Below, one piece after another: positions 14,746 to 23,246 of a stretch of DNA of 34,263 nt (position 1 is the stretch's first letter; each line of letters begins with the position of its first letter). The stretch lies in assembly GCA_025055385.1 (NCBI GenBank), contig JANWXE010000052.1:1-34263 (forward strand). Reading direction: 5' to 3'. The notes beneath the pieces were generated by a model. The model did no database searches, was not told the DNA's origin, and saw only the letters and a list, made by a program, of their open reading frames with translations. The DNA is from Burkholderiaceae bacterium (lineage in GTDB: Bacteria; Pseudomonadota; Gammaproteobacteria; Burkholderiales; Burkholderiaceae_F). A program made the position numbers and the translations under genes.

Positions 14746-16294
14746 CAGAAACCGCCGCCATGCGCGGCGGTGGAAAGGCCCGCTCCGACGTTGGGTTGCG
14801 GCGGCATTTCTTGCAAGCTATGGCGGTTGGGCGGCTGCGGCGCGCTGGAGCGTGGAAGCCGGCGCTGATGCTCGGGTGACCTGGACCGACAATGCGGCAT
14901 TCGACGCCCGCGGTGCGGCCACCGAGGATTGGCTGTGGGAGCTGTCGCCAGTGGTGCGACTTCTCGCGGTCGGTCCCCGCCTTCGGCTGGCTGGAACGGC
15001 TGGCGTCTCCGCGCTGACATATACCCAAGGCGCGGGGCGAAGCCGGGTTTTATCGACAGCGGACATACGGGCAGAAGCCGAACTTGCCGAGCGACACTTT
15101 TTCCTCGAGGCAGCGGTGGTCGCTCGCCCCGGTGCGGAGAATGTTTTCGCGCCACGATCAGACGGACCGTCGGATGTCAACACCGTGACCTCCGTGCAAT
15201 ACCGTCTGACCCCTACCTGGCGGGGGCGGCTGGGTGGTGCCGTCGATGTGCAGCTGCGCAGTGCGAATGCCTGGACTGACATTGTTGGTGAACGCGGCGC
15301 GCCAGCTGACGCGGCATACACGGGTGAGCATTCGCTGCGCCTGCGGCGTATGCCGGTGCCGTTTGGCTGGACGGTGGAGGTCGTTCGCAGTGAAACGCGT
15401 TACGAATCGGTAGTCCCGCCGGCGGCCACGACCGACACCGGACGAGTCGAGCTTGAATACGCATGGACGCCAGGGCTGACGACCAGCCTGCGTGCCGGCC
15501 ATGAGAAGACTAACCTTGTCATACGGGACCGGCAGCAGGCAACTTACGGCGTGGCCGCGCGTTGGCGGCCAACCGAGCGCACGCTGCTGGAAGCCTCTGG
15601 CGAACGGCGCTTCTTCGGCACGGGTTGGAGCGCTCGCTTTGATCACCGCTGGCCGCGGGTGGCATGGAGCTTCGTGTCCCGACGTGACGTGGGGTCTTTC
15701 CCGCAAGCGTTTTTGAACCTGCCGCCAACAGAAAATGTGGTGGCCTTGCTCAACGCCGCGTTTACAACCCGTTTCCCCGACGAGTTCGAGCGCAACCGCG
15801 TCATTGCCGACATCATTGCGCGCTACAACTTGCCCGCTTCACTAGCCGCGCCGACTGCTTTGTATTCGCGCCGCTTCAGTATCCAGACCTCGCACACCGC
15901 TTCGCTTGCTGTCATCGGCGTGCGCAATTCGCTGGCGTTAAGCCTTTTCCACACAAAAACGGAGGATCTGGCGGATGCAGCCTTCCTGGTGCCTTCGGCA
16001 ACGGCGACCAATGTGCTGCAACAGGGCGAAGCGGCGACGCTGGCACACCTGCTAACGCCATTGACCACAGTCAACCTCACGTTGTCACGCACGCGCACAG
16101 AAGGCGTAGGCGCCGATGCAGGACCGCAGTCGCGTCAGATTGCGGCGCGATTGGAGCTTGCGCAACGGTTTGCACCTCGCAGCCGCGGATACGTGGGTGC
16201 ACGCTGGCAAAAATTTGAGTCGACCGCGGGGGCAGCGGTGCCCGCTGATGCGGCTGAGCGGGCGGTCTTCCTTGGCATCGCCCATCGTTTTTAG
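14708..16294 (+). CDS. XrtA/PEP-CTERM-associated outer-membrane beta-barrel protein
   Basis: This 528-residue protein has an Arg-rich N-terminus and then a signal peptide (about residues 30-46, ending GGWAAAARW). The rest is alternating beta strands with aromatic ends, and the last residues (ERAVFLGIAHRF) end in Phe as outer-membrane barrels do. It fits the TIGR03016-type barrel found at this position of XrtA loci, which is thought to help polymer secretion at the outer membrane. The start is ATG at 14708, which overlaps the kinase gene by 38 bases; no later start keeps the signal peptide. The Arg-rich extension before the hydrophobic core is long for a Sec signal. Assignment rests on gene order and composition more than on sharp motifs. 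Confidence 0.82.
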   Translation: MAPTDTRLIQRPNRNRRHARRWKGPLRRWVAAAFLASYGGWAAAARWSVEAGADARVTWTDNAAFDARGAATEDWLWELSPVVRLLAVGPRLRLAGTAGVSALTYTQGAGRSRVLSTADIRAEAELAERHFFLEAAVVARPGAENVFAPRSDGPSDVNTVTSVQYRLTPTWRGRLGGAVDVQLRSANAWTDIVGERGAPADAAYTGEHSLRLRRMPVPFGWTVEVVRSETRYESVVPPAATTDTGRVELEYAWTPGLTTSLRAGHEKTNLVIRDRQQATYGVAARWRPTERTLLEASGERRFFGTGWSARFDHRWPRVAWSFVSRRDVGSFPQAFLNLPPTENVVALLNAAFTTRFPDEFERNRVIADIIARYNLPASLAAPTALYSRRFSIQTSHTASLAVIGVRNSLALSLFHTKTEDLADAAFLVPSATATNVLQQGEAATLAHLLTPLTTVNLTLSRTRTEGVGADAGPQSRQIAARLELAQRFAPRSRGYVGARWQKFESTAGAAVPADAAERAVFLGIAHRF

Positions 16295-16303
16295 GGGCCG
16301 TGC

Positions 16304-17326
16304 ATGTACGAGACCTTCTACGGGCTAACCGGCAAGCCGTTTCAGTTGAACCCAGACCCCGCTTTTTATTTTGGCAGTAAGGGCCACGTCAGCGCCTACT
16401 CGTACTTGAAATACGGCGTCTACCAGGGGGAGGGTTTCATCGTCATCACCGGCGAGATCGGCGCTGGTAAAACAACACTTGTGCGGACACTGCTGTCGGA
16501 GCTTGACCCGCGCAAGGTGGTATCCGCCCAGCTCATCAGCACGCAACTTGAAGCAGATGACCTGCTGCGGGCTGTCGCAACGGCGTTCGGCATCCCTGTC
16601 AAAGGACTGGACAAGGCGCAGTTATTGGCCACCATTGAAGCGTTCTTGACCGCCCTGGTGGGCGAGCGTCGGCGTGCTTTGCTGGTGGTAGACGAGGCGC
16701 AGAATCTGTCACCGCGGGCGATGGAGGAGTTGCGCATGCTGTCCAACTTCCAGCTTGGCGAACATGCGCTGCTCCAAAGTTTCTTGGTCGGTCAGCCTGA
16801 GCTGCGCAATCTACTGCGTGAACCATCCATGCAGCAGTTACGGCAGCGTGTAATTGCCTCTTACCACCTCGGGCCGATGGACAAGGAGGAGACGCGCGCC
16901 TACATCGAGCATCGTCTAAAGCGGGTGGGCTGGAAGAACGACCCCGAATTTGAACCAGAGGCGTTCGAAGCCATTTTCACGTACACCGAGGGCGTGCCGC
17001 GCCGGATCAATATACTGTGCAACCGGCTGCTACTGGCGGGCTATCTAGGCGAGAAGCACCGCATCAGCCGCGCCGACGTCGAGCTGGTGGCGGGCGAAAT
17101 CCGTGACGAAACGGCAGGCGAGCTGCCCTCGGCACCCGACACCGGGGCCTCTCTGTCAGACGTGGCCAGAGCGGAGGTGGTGGTGAGGCCCTTCGCGGTG
17201 GCATCGATCAATGCACGCCTGGACCGATTGGAGCGGGCAATCAACCAGGTGTTGGAGCTGCTGCGTGCGGGCGCCGGCAGCGAGCGGCGGCCTAGCAAGA
17301 CGGGCCGGCAGAGCAAAAGCGGATGA
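16304..17326 (+). CDS. XrtA-associated ATPase (ExeA/GspA-like AAA)
   Basis: This 340-residue AAA ATPase corresponds to the TIGR03015 family. It begins MYETFYGLTGKPFQLNPDP, the standard start of ExeA-like proteins. Walker A is GEIGAGKTT at 50-58. Walker B is LLVVDEAQ with Asp130-Glu131, followed by LRMLSNFQ and the sensor region GVPRRINILCNR. The C-terminal 70 residues are a variable linker plus an amphipathic helix (ARLDRLERAINQVLELL). Unlike full GspA there is no peptidoglycan-binding domain. It probably energises or organises assembly of the secretion machinery, but its substrate is not known. Its stop overlaps the next start as ATGA (17323-17326). Confidence 0.9.
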   Translation: MYETFYGLTGKPFQLNPDPAFYFGSKGHVSAYSYLKYGVYQGEGFIVITGEIGAGKTTLVRTLLSELDPRKVVSAQLISTQLEADDLLRAVATAFGIPVKGLDKAQLLATIEAFLTALVGERRRALLVVDEAQNLSPRAMEELRMLSNFQLGEHALLQSFLVGQPELRNLLREPSMQQLRQRVIASYHLGPMDKEETRAYIEHRLKRVGWKNDPEFEPEAFEAIFTYTEGVPRRINILCNRLLLAGYLGEKHRISRADVELVAGEIRDETAGELPSAPDTGASLSDVARAEVVVRPFAVASINARLDRLERAINQVLELLRAGAGSERRPSKTGRQSKSG

Positions 17327-18483
17327 CATTGAGGGAGTCACTGCTCGGCCCGGTGCTGTGTGTGGTCGGCGCACGCCCGAATTACATGAAGATGGCGCCG
17401 CTGTTACGCGCTTTTCGTAAGCAGCCGTCGCTGCCGCGCGCGGTGCTCGTACATACAGGGCAGCATTACGACTATGCCCTTAACGATCGGCTATTTCAGG
17501 ATCTTGAGCTGCCCGCACCCGACGTCAATTTAGCGGTTGGCTCCGGTTCCCATGCGGTGCAGACGGCCGAAGTGATGAAGCGGTTCGAGCCGGTTGTCGA
17601 CGCACTGAAGCCATCCGCAGTGCTCGTCGTGGGCGACGTGAACTCCACGCTCGCCTGCAGTCTAGTAGCGGCCAAGAAGGGCGTGGCGGTGATCCATGTA
17701 GAGGCTGGCCTGCGCAGTTTCGATCGCTCGATGCCAGAAGAAATCAATCGCGTGCTGACCGATCAGCTCGCCGACCTGCTGTACACCACGGAACGATCAG
17801 CGCACGAGAATCTAGCGCGCGAAGGCATCCCCCCGCAACGGATCGCCTTCGTTGGCAATTTGATGATTGATTCGCTGCACGCAGCGCTTCCGAAGGCCGT
17901 GCCTGCAGAAGAGGTCGTGCGGCGCGCCGGCGCCGATCCGGCATGCGTGCGTCAAGCGCACGGTTACGGGGTGGTCACGCTGCACCGGCCCTCCAACGTC
18001 GACGAGCCGGCCGCGTTAGTTGAGGTGCTTGACATTCTGCGGGCGGTGGCTGCGCGCTTGCCGTTGGTGTGGCCAATTCATCCCCGCACGCGCGCCAGTA
18101 TCGAACGGGCTGGCTTGATGGCGGCGCTGGCTCACCCGCGTCTGATCTGTTTGCCACCGCAGGGTTACCTTGAAATGGTCGGGCTTCTGGCCCGGGCAAC
18201 CGTGGTGCTGACCGACTCCGGTGGGGTGCAGGAAGAAACCACGGCACTGGGGGTGCCCTGTCTGACGCTGCGGCAAAACACGGAACGTCCGATCACGATC
18301 GAACAGGGCACAAATACCTTAGTGGGTCGGGACCGCGCCAAAATTCTGACATGCATCGATGAGATCCTGCGCAACGGCGGCAAACGCGGCCGCATACCGG
18401 AGCTGTGGGACGGCCGGAGCGCCGACCGCATCGCTGACCACCTGAGTGACTGGTTGCGCAATCGATCCAGGGCAGCCACATGA
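17323..18483 (+). CDS. wecB: UDP-N-acetylglucosamine 2-epimerase (non-hydrolysing)
   Basis: This 386-residue cytoplasmic enzyme interconverts UDP-GlcNAc and UDP-ManNAc, supplying an amino sugar for the polymer. Family motifs are GARPNYMKMAPL at 16-27, HTGQHYD at 44-50, GDVNST at 104-109, HVEAGLRS at 125-132 and MPEEINR at 137-143. Near residue 300, TDSGGVQEE binds the nucleotide phosphates. Length is normal. No UDP-ManNAc dehydrogenase (wecC) follows, so ManNAc itself may be used. The ATG at 17323 overlaps the ATPase stop, and its own stop overlaps the deacetylase start (ATGA at 18480). This is the usual place of wecB in XrtA loci. Confidence 0.95.
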   Translation: MTLRESLLGPVLCVVGARPNYMKMAPLLRAFRKQPSLPRAVLVHTGQHYDYALNDRLFQDLELPAPDVNLAVGSGSHAVQTAEVMKRFEPVVDALKPSAVLVVGDVNSTLACSLVAAKKGVAVIHVEAGLRSFDRSMPEEINRVLTDQLADLLYTTERSAHENLAREGIPPQRIAFVGNLMIDSLHAALPKAVPAEEVVRRAGADPACVRQAHGYGVVTLHRPSNVDEPAALVEVLDILRAVAARLPLVWPIHPRTRASIERAGLMAALAHPRLICLPPQGYLEMVGLLARATVVLTDSGGVQEETTALGVPCLTLRQNTERPITIEQGTNTLVGRDRAKILTCIDEILRNGGKRGRIPELWDGRSADRIADHLSDWLRNRSRAAT

Positions 18484-19331
18484 GCACGGCCACAGACGCG
18501 GCAGACATCGTCAATGCGTTGACGATCGACGTCGAGGATTACTTCCAAGTGTGGGCGCTGTCCCCTTATATTGACCGCGCCCGCTGGGAACAGCTGCCGT
18601 GCCGCATTGAACGGAATATCGATCGGCTGCTGCAGCTACTGCAGGAGCACCGCGCGCGCGCGACGTTTTTTACGCTCGGTTGGATCGCTGAGCGTTACCC
18701 GGGCGTGGTGCGCAGTATCGTAACCGCTGGACATGAGCTCGCCAGCCACGGTTACGCCCATTTGCGTGCCAACGAACAGAGCCCGGCCGAATTCCGGGCC
18801 GACATTGAGCGGGCCAAAGCGGTCTTGGAGGACGTGGCGGGCGTGCCGGTGCGCGGCTATCGGGCGCCAAGTTTCTCGATCAGCAAAAGCAATCTGTGGG
18901 CCTTCGATGCGATCGTCGCTGCGGGCTACCAGTACAGCTCGAGCATTTACCCGGTTCGCCATGATCACTACGGCATGCCGGATGCGCCGCGCACGCTGCA
19001 TCGGCTGAATAACGGGCTGATCGAGATTCCAGTCACGACGGCAGTCGTCTTGGGCCGCAACGTGCCTGCCGGGGGTGGTGGGTATTTTCGGCTGCTTCCG
19101 TATCGTGTCTCGCGTTGGTTAATTCGCCGGGTTAACGAGCATGAGCGGCAAGCGGCAATCTTTTACCTGCACCCGTGGGAGATCGATCCGGCGCAGCCGC
19201 GCATCGCTCATATCAGCCTCAAGACCCGTTTTCGACACTACGTAAACCTGCACCGTACGGAGGAACGTCTTAAGAGACTGCTCAGTGACTTCCGCTGGGA
19301 CACTGTGACAAACGCTTTCTCGCTGTCGTGA
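18480..19331 (+). CDS. XrtA-system polysaccharide deacetylase (NodB/CE4 domain)
   Basis: This 283-residue metal-dependent carbohydrate deacetylase of the TIGR03006 type probably removes acetyl groups from amino sugars of the polymer. The N-terminal motif LTIDVEDYFQVWA (13-25) holds the acidic residues. ATFFTLGW follows at 61-68 and HELASHGYAH at 85-94 supplies His ligands. RGYRAPSFSI follows near 124 and FYLHPWEIDP near 222. There is no signal peptide, so it acts in the cytoplasm or is exported another way, as for other members of this group. The start overlaps wecB by four bases. A second deacetylase of another subtype lies at the end of the window. Confidence 0.92.
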   Translation: MSTATDAADIVNALTIDVEDYFQVWALSPYIDRARWEQLPCRIERNIDRLLQLLQEHRARATFFTLGWIAERYPGVVRSIVTAGHELASHGYAHLRANEQSPAEFRADIERAKAVLEDVAGVPVRGYRAPSFSISKSNLWAFDAIVAAGYQYSSSIYPVRHDHYGMPDAPRTLHRLNNGLIEIPVTTAVVLGRNVPAGGGGYFRLLPYRVSRWLIRRVNEHERQAAIFYLHPWEIDPAQPRIAHISLKTRFRHYVNLHRTEERLKRLLSDFRWDTVTNAFSLS

Positions 19332-19332
19332 T

Positions 19333-20400
19333 ATGAAACCGCGTGATGTCCCGCTTTCGCCGCTGGCGCAGCTTGCCGTTCGCAATTATCGTGACAGCGA
19401 TCGTACGCGATGGGAAGAGTTCGTCTCGCACTGTCCGCAGGCCACTTTTTTCCATCGCATTGGCTGGAAAGATATTAACGAGAGCGTCCTGCGGCACCGT
19501 ACTCATTACCTGCTGGCTGAGCGTGCCGGTGCGGTGGTGGGGGTGCTGCCCCTGGTAGAGGTCAAATCGCTGTTATTTGGGCATGCACTCGTGTCGGCGC
19601 CGTTTGCCGCCCATTGTGGGGTTGCTGCGCTTGACGCGGATGCAGCAGCGGTGCTGCGCGACGCTGCGGTCTGGACGGCGCGCGGCTTAGGAGTCGCGCA
19701 TCTTGAGCTGCGTAACCGGCAGGTGCAGCAGCCTGATTGGCCGCGCGTCGACGATTTGTACTACGTGTTCCGTAAGCCGATCGCGCCGACCGTTGAGGCC
19801 AACCTGCTTGCCATCCCGCGCAAGCAGCGTGCAATGGTGCGCAAGGGGATGGCGCGTGGCCTGCGCAGCACGATCGATGATGGTGTGGACCGTTTTTTTG
19901 CGCTGTACGCAGACAATGTGCACCGGCATGGCACCCCCCCGTTACCGAAGCGTTATTTCGTCGCGCTGCGGGCGACGTTCGGCGCCGACTGTGAGGTGCT
20001 GACCGTCGAGACGGCTGACGGCACGCCGGTCTCCAGCGTACTTTCTTTTTACTTCCGCGACGAAGTGCTGCCGTATTTTGCCGGCGATGTGCCGCAGGCG
20101 CGCGACCTAGCGGCCAACGACTTTAAGTATTGGGAGTTGCTGCGGCGTGCATGTGAGCGCGGCTACAAGGTGTTCGATTACGGCCGTTCCAAGCGCGATA
20201 CCGGGCCGTTTGCATTTAAGAAAAACTGGGGTTTTGAGCCGGAGCCGCTGGTGTATGAGTATCGTTTGCTGAAGCGCACCACGGTGCCACAAAACAACCC
20301 CGCGAATCCAAAGTACCGGGCGTTCATCACCGCTTGGCGCCGCTTGCCGCGGCCGCTGGTCAATGCGATCGGCCCGTGGATCGTGCGCGCCCTTGGGTAA
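19333..20400 (+). CDS. FemAB-like protein of the XrtA/PEP-CTERM system
   Basis: This 355-residue tandem-GNAT protein is related to FemAB aminoacyltransferases (TIGR03019 type). Recognisable parts are TFFHRIGWKDI near residue 38, VGVLPLVEVKSLLFG and PRKQRAMVRKG near 160. The C-terminal signature is FDYGRSKRDTGPFAFKKNW. FemAB relatives transfer amino acids from aminoacyl-tRNA to cell-wall precursors. In XrtA loci an aminoacyl or acyl transfer to the polysaccharide or its lipid carrier is suspected but not shown. It starts one base after the deacetylase stop, so it is translated with it. Confidence 0.9.
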   Translation: MKPRDVPLSPLAQLAVRNYRDSDRTRWEEFVSHCPQATFFHRIGWKDINESVLRHRTHYLLAERAGAVVGVLPLVEVKSLLFGHALVSAPFAAHCGVAALDADAAAVLRDAAVWTARGLGVAHLELRNRQVQQPDWPRVDDLYYVFRKPIAPTVEANLLAIPRKQRAMVRKGMARGLRSTIDDGVDRFFALYADNVHRHGTPPLPKRYFVALRATFGADCEVLTVETADGTPVSSVLSFYFRDEVLPYFAGDVPQARDLAANDFKYWELLRRACERGYKVFDYGRSKRDTGPFAFKKNWGFEPEPLVYEYRLLKRTTVPQNNPANPKYRAFITAWRRLPRPLVNAIGPWIVRALG

Positions 20401-20406
20401 TCCTCT

Positions 20407-21690
20407 GTGGCGCCGCTGCTGTATCTGACGCATCGCATCCCATTTCCGCCCAATAAGGGCGACAAAATCCGCTCTTATAACCTGCTGCGGTTCCTTGCTC
20501 GACACTACCGCGTCTTCCTCGGCACGTTCATCGATCGCCCAGAGGATCACCAACACGTGGCTGTCTTGCGAGCAGACGTGGCGGATGCCTTTTTCGCGGC
20601 TCTCGCGCCGGCGCGTGCGCGAGTCCGCAGCGGCCTTGGGTTGTTGCGCGGTGAGCCGTTTACCTTGCCTTATTACCGCGACCCGGCTTTAGCACGTTGG
20701 GTCCGCCACATCGTGCAGGAACAAAGGATCCGCAAGGCCTTGGTGTTTTCCTCGGCGATGGCGCCGTACGTTCTGCAGGTGGCGGATCTGCCATTTGTGG
20801 CCGACTTCTGCGACGTCGATTCTGCAAAGTGGGCCCAGTACGCACAGGCCAAGCCGTGGCCTGCTTCCTGGCTGTACCGGCGCGAGGCGCGTCGACTGCT
20901 TGCCTTCGAGCGTCGCGCGGCCGCGCGGGCAGCTGCGGTGACGTTTGTGACGGAGGCCGAGCGCGCATTGTTCGCGCGTCTGGCGCCTGAATGTGCTGCC
21001 CGCCTGCACACGGTTGGCAACGGCGTGGACGCCGACTTTTTCTCCCCAGTGGCGTGGCGCCGCTCACCTTTCAGCCCTCGGGAAGCAGCCATCGTCTTTA
21101 CCGGCGCGATGGACTACTGGCCCAACGTGGATGCGGTCTCCTGGTTCGCGCGCGACATACTGCCGCGGTTAGTCGCTCGCTACCCCGCGGTGCGTTTCTA
21201 CGTGGTTGGCATGAATCCGTCCCCCGCGGTCATGGCGCTGGCTCGCGACCCTCGCGTGGTGGTCACAGGGGCGGTGCCGGACGTGCGCACCTATCTGCAA
21301 CATGCGCAGGTGGTTGTGGCTCCGTTGCGAATAGCGCGCGGCGTGCAGAACAAGGTCCTGGAGGCCATGGCGATGGCGCGACCAGTGGTGACCACTGCCG
21401 CATGCGCCGCCGCCCTGCATCCGCAAGTTCAGCAAGCGTTGCTGGTCGCTGACGATGCGCCGACGTTTGCCGATCGAGTCAGTCAGATCCTCGGGGGTGC
21501 AGGTGCGGGGATGGGCGAACGGGCGCGCCAGGCCGTGCGCGCTTGCTATTCGTGGGAAGGCCAGTTGCAGCAATTCGCTGTGTTGCTGGACGGTATCGAC
21601 GGCGAGACCGCATTGTCGTCGGCGCAGGCCGAAGCGCACCTGCGCGCGCCGGTTGCCAACCAAGGCGGTGCCCGTCGGGGGCTTGCATGA
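20407..21690 (+). CDS. Glycosyltransferase, TIGR03087 type (XrtA locus)
   Basis: This 427-residue GT-B glycosyltransferase (GT4-like) starts with LLYLTHRIPFPPNKGDKIRSYN, the hallmark of the XrtA-associated group. DFCDVDSAKWAQYA lies in the middle and NGVDADFFSP links the two domains. The donor-binding part has FTGAMDYWPNVDAV, then RIARGVQNKVLEAMAMARPVV, whose Lys and Glu are the conserved nucleotide-sugar contacts. GTG at 20407 is the start, six bases after the previous stop. Its own stop overlaps the xrtA start as ATGA. A second, diverged copy is found at 27670, which makes this one the probable functional enzyme. The sugar added is not predictable. Confidence 0.92.
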   Translation: MAPLLYLTHRIPFPPNKGDKIRSYNLLRFLARHYRVFLGTFIDRPEDHQHVAVLRADVADAFFAALAPARARVRSGLGLLRGEPFTLPYYRDPALARWVRHIVQEQRIRKALVFSSAMAPYVLQVADLPFVADFCDVDSAKWAQYAQAKPWPASWLYRREARRLLAFERRAAARAAAVTFVTEAERALFARLAPECAARLHTVGNGVDADFFSPVAWRRSPFSPREAAIVFTGAMDYWPNVDAVSWFARDILPRLVARYPAVRFYVVGMNPSPAVMALARDPRVVVTGAVPDVRTYLQHAQVVVAPLRIARGVQNKVLEAMAMARPVVTTAACAAALHPQVQQALLVADDAPTFADRVSQILGGAGAGMGERARQAVRACYSWEGQLQQFAVLLDGIDGETALSSAQAEAHLRAPVANQGGARRGLA

Positions 21691-23246
21691 AGGACGCGGT
21701 GCTGGCGGTGGGCAGCGGCATACGTTTGGGCTTGCTGCACCCGCTGGCGTTCGCCGGCTTGGCGGGCACGTTTGTCGTGCTGCTGTACGCAGACACTGCG
21801 CGCTCGCTGGTTGCCATCTGGCGCAGCTCAGACACCTATAGCTATGGCTTCGTAGTCGTGCCGCTTGTGCTGTGGTTGTTATGGCGCAGGCGCCACGTGG
21901 TCGCAGCATTGCGGGCTGAGCCGTGCTGGCCCGCCTTAAGCCTCGTCGCGCTGGCCGGTCTGCTGTGGACGACGGGCCGCTTGGCTGACGCACGCGTCAT
22001 CGAACATTTCGCATTGGTGCTGTCGGTACAAAGTGCGGTGGTCACGGTCGTTGGCCTAAGGGTGGCGCAAGCTATCGCCTTTCCGCTGGCGTTTCTGCTC
22101 TTTGCTGTGCCAGTCGGCGAGGCGTTGGTACCGACGCTTACCGCGTGGACGGCTGACTTCACTGTGGCGGCGCTCAAACTTACCGGTGTGCCGGTGTACC
22201 GGGAAGGCAATCACTTTGTGATCCCAACCGGCCGTTGGTCGGTGGTAGAGGCGTGCAGCGGCATCCGCTATCTGCTGGCGACCCTGATGGCGGGGACGCT
22301 CTATGCGTATCTGATGTATGCCGGCTGGCGACGTCGGCTCGCCTTCATCGGCGCGTCGCTGGTCGTGCCAATCGTCGCGAATTGGCTGCGTGCCTACTTG
22401 ATTGTGATGCTGGGGCACCTAAGCGGCAACGAGCTGGCCGCCAGCGCCGATCACCTGATCTACGGCTGGGTGTTTTTTGGCATTGTGCTGTTCGTCATGT
22501 TCTGGGTCGGCGCACACTTTCGGCAACCGGAAGTGCCGCTGGCGAGGAGCGCTGACACCCAGGCGCTGCGGGCAGCCGCGATCCATCTGCCCGCGGTCCA
22601 TGTGCGCCCCGCGCTGCTGGCGGCGGCAGGCGCGATTGCGGTGTCGGCGGCATGGTTGCCGGTAGCAGCTTCGTTGCGCTCTGCCGCTTCGCTCGATTTG
22701 CCAGAGCTCGCCAAAGTGCCCGCCGAGGGCGGTTGGCAAGAGGTCGCCGACAAGGACGTGTTGTGGACGCCGCGCTTTGCCGGGGCGGCTGCCTATCTGC
22801 GCCAGAGCTTTGTGCGGGAAGATGAGCGCGTGATGCTGTACGTCGCTTACTACCGCGGGCAGACAGAGGGTGCAGAGCTGGTCAACTCGCAAAACGTGCT
22901 GGTCAGTGAGAAGGATCCGGTATGGCGAGAAGTGGCACGAGGCCGCACGCAGTACGGCGACGGCATGCCAGCGCGTACGTCGCGGCTACAGTCGGCCACG
23001 CAGGCGCTGACAGTGGTCTGGTGGTACTGGGTCGACGGCCGGCCTGTGGTCAGCGACAGCGTCGCAAAGCTGCTGCTCGCCGCATCGCGCCTGCGGCTTC
23101 GTGGCGACGACGCGGCGGCCGTTTTTGTCATCGTGCCGCATGCGGACGGGCAGGATGGATTAGCGACTGCAGCACGCTTCATGGCGGCCATGGGGCCGCG
23201 CATCGAGCAGCTGCTGCTGCAGACCCGTGCAGGAGGTGCCCGGTGA
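21687..23246 (+). CDS. xrtA: Exosortase A fused to an EpsI domain
   Basis: This 519-residue protein has two parts. Residues 1 to about 290 are the multi-pass exosortase (EpsH) that recognises PEP-CTERM sorting signals and cleaves them at the membrane, probably attaching the protein to polysaccharide. The catalytic triad is in place: Cys190 in VVEACSGIRYL, Arg235 in NWLRAY and His256 in ADHLIYGW. Eight or so hydrophobic helices precede residue 280. After another membrane helix (about 305-325) the C-terminal part is an EpsI/DUF3485 domain with VAYYRGQTEGAEL and VWWYWVDGRPV. EpsI is often a separate gene and its role is unknown. The ATG overlaps the previous stop. No PEP-CTERM substrate is seen in this window. 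Confidence 0.95.
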   Translation: MKDAVLAVGSGIRLGLLHPLAFAGLAGTFVVLLYADTARSLVAIWRSSDTYSYGFVVVPLVLWLLWRRRHVVAALRAEPCWPALSLVALAGLLWTTGRLADARVIEHFALVLSVQSAVVTVVGLRVAQAIAFPLAFLLFAVPVGEALVPTLTAWTADFTVAALKLTGVPVYREGNHFVIPTGRWSVVEACSGIRYLLATLMAGTLYAYLMYAGWRRRLAFIGASLVVPIVANWLRAYLIVMLGHLSGNELAASADHLIYGWVFFGIVLFVMFWVGAHFRQPEVPLARSADTQALRAAAIHLPAVHVRPALLAAAGAIAVSAAWLPVAASLRSAASLDLPELAKVPAEGGWQEVADKDVLWTPRFAGAAAYLRQSFVREDERVMLYVAYYRGQTEGAELVNSQNVLVSEKDPVWREVARGRTQYGDGMPARTSRLQSATQALTVVWWYWVDGRPVVSDSVAKLLLAASRLRLRGDDAAAVFVIVPHADGQDGLATAARFMAAMGPRIEQLLLQTRAGGAR

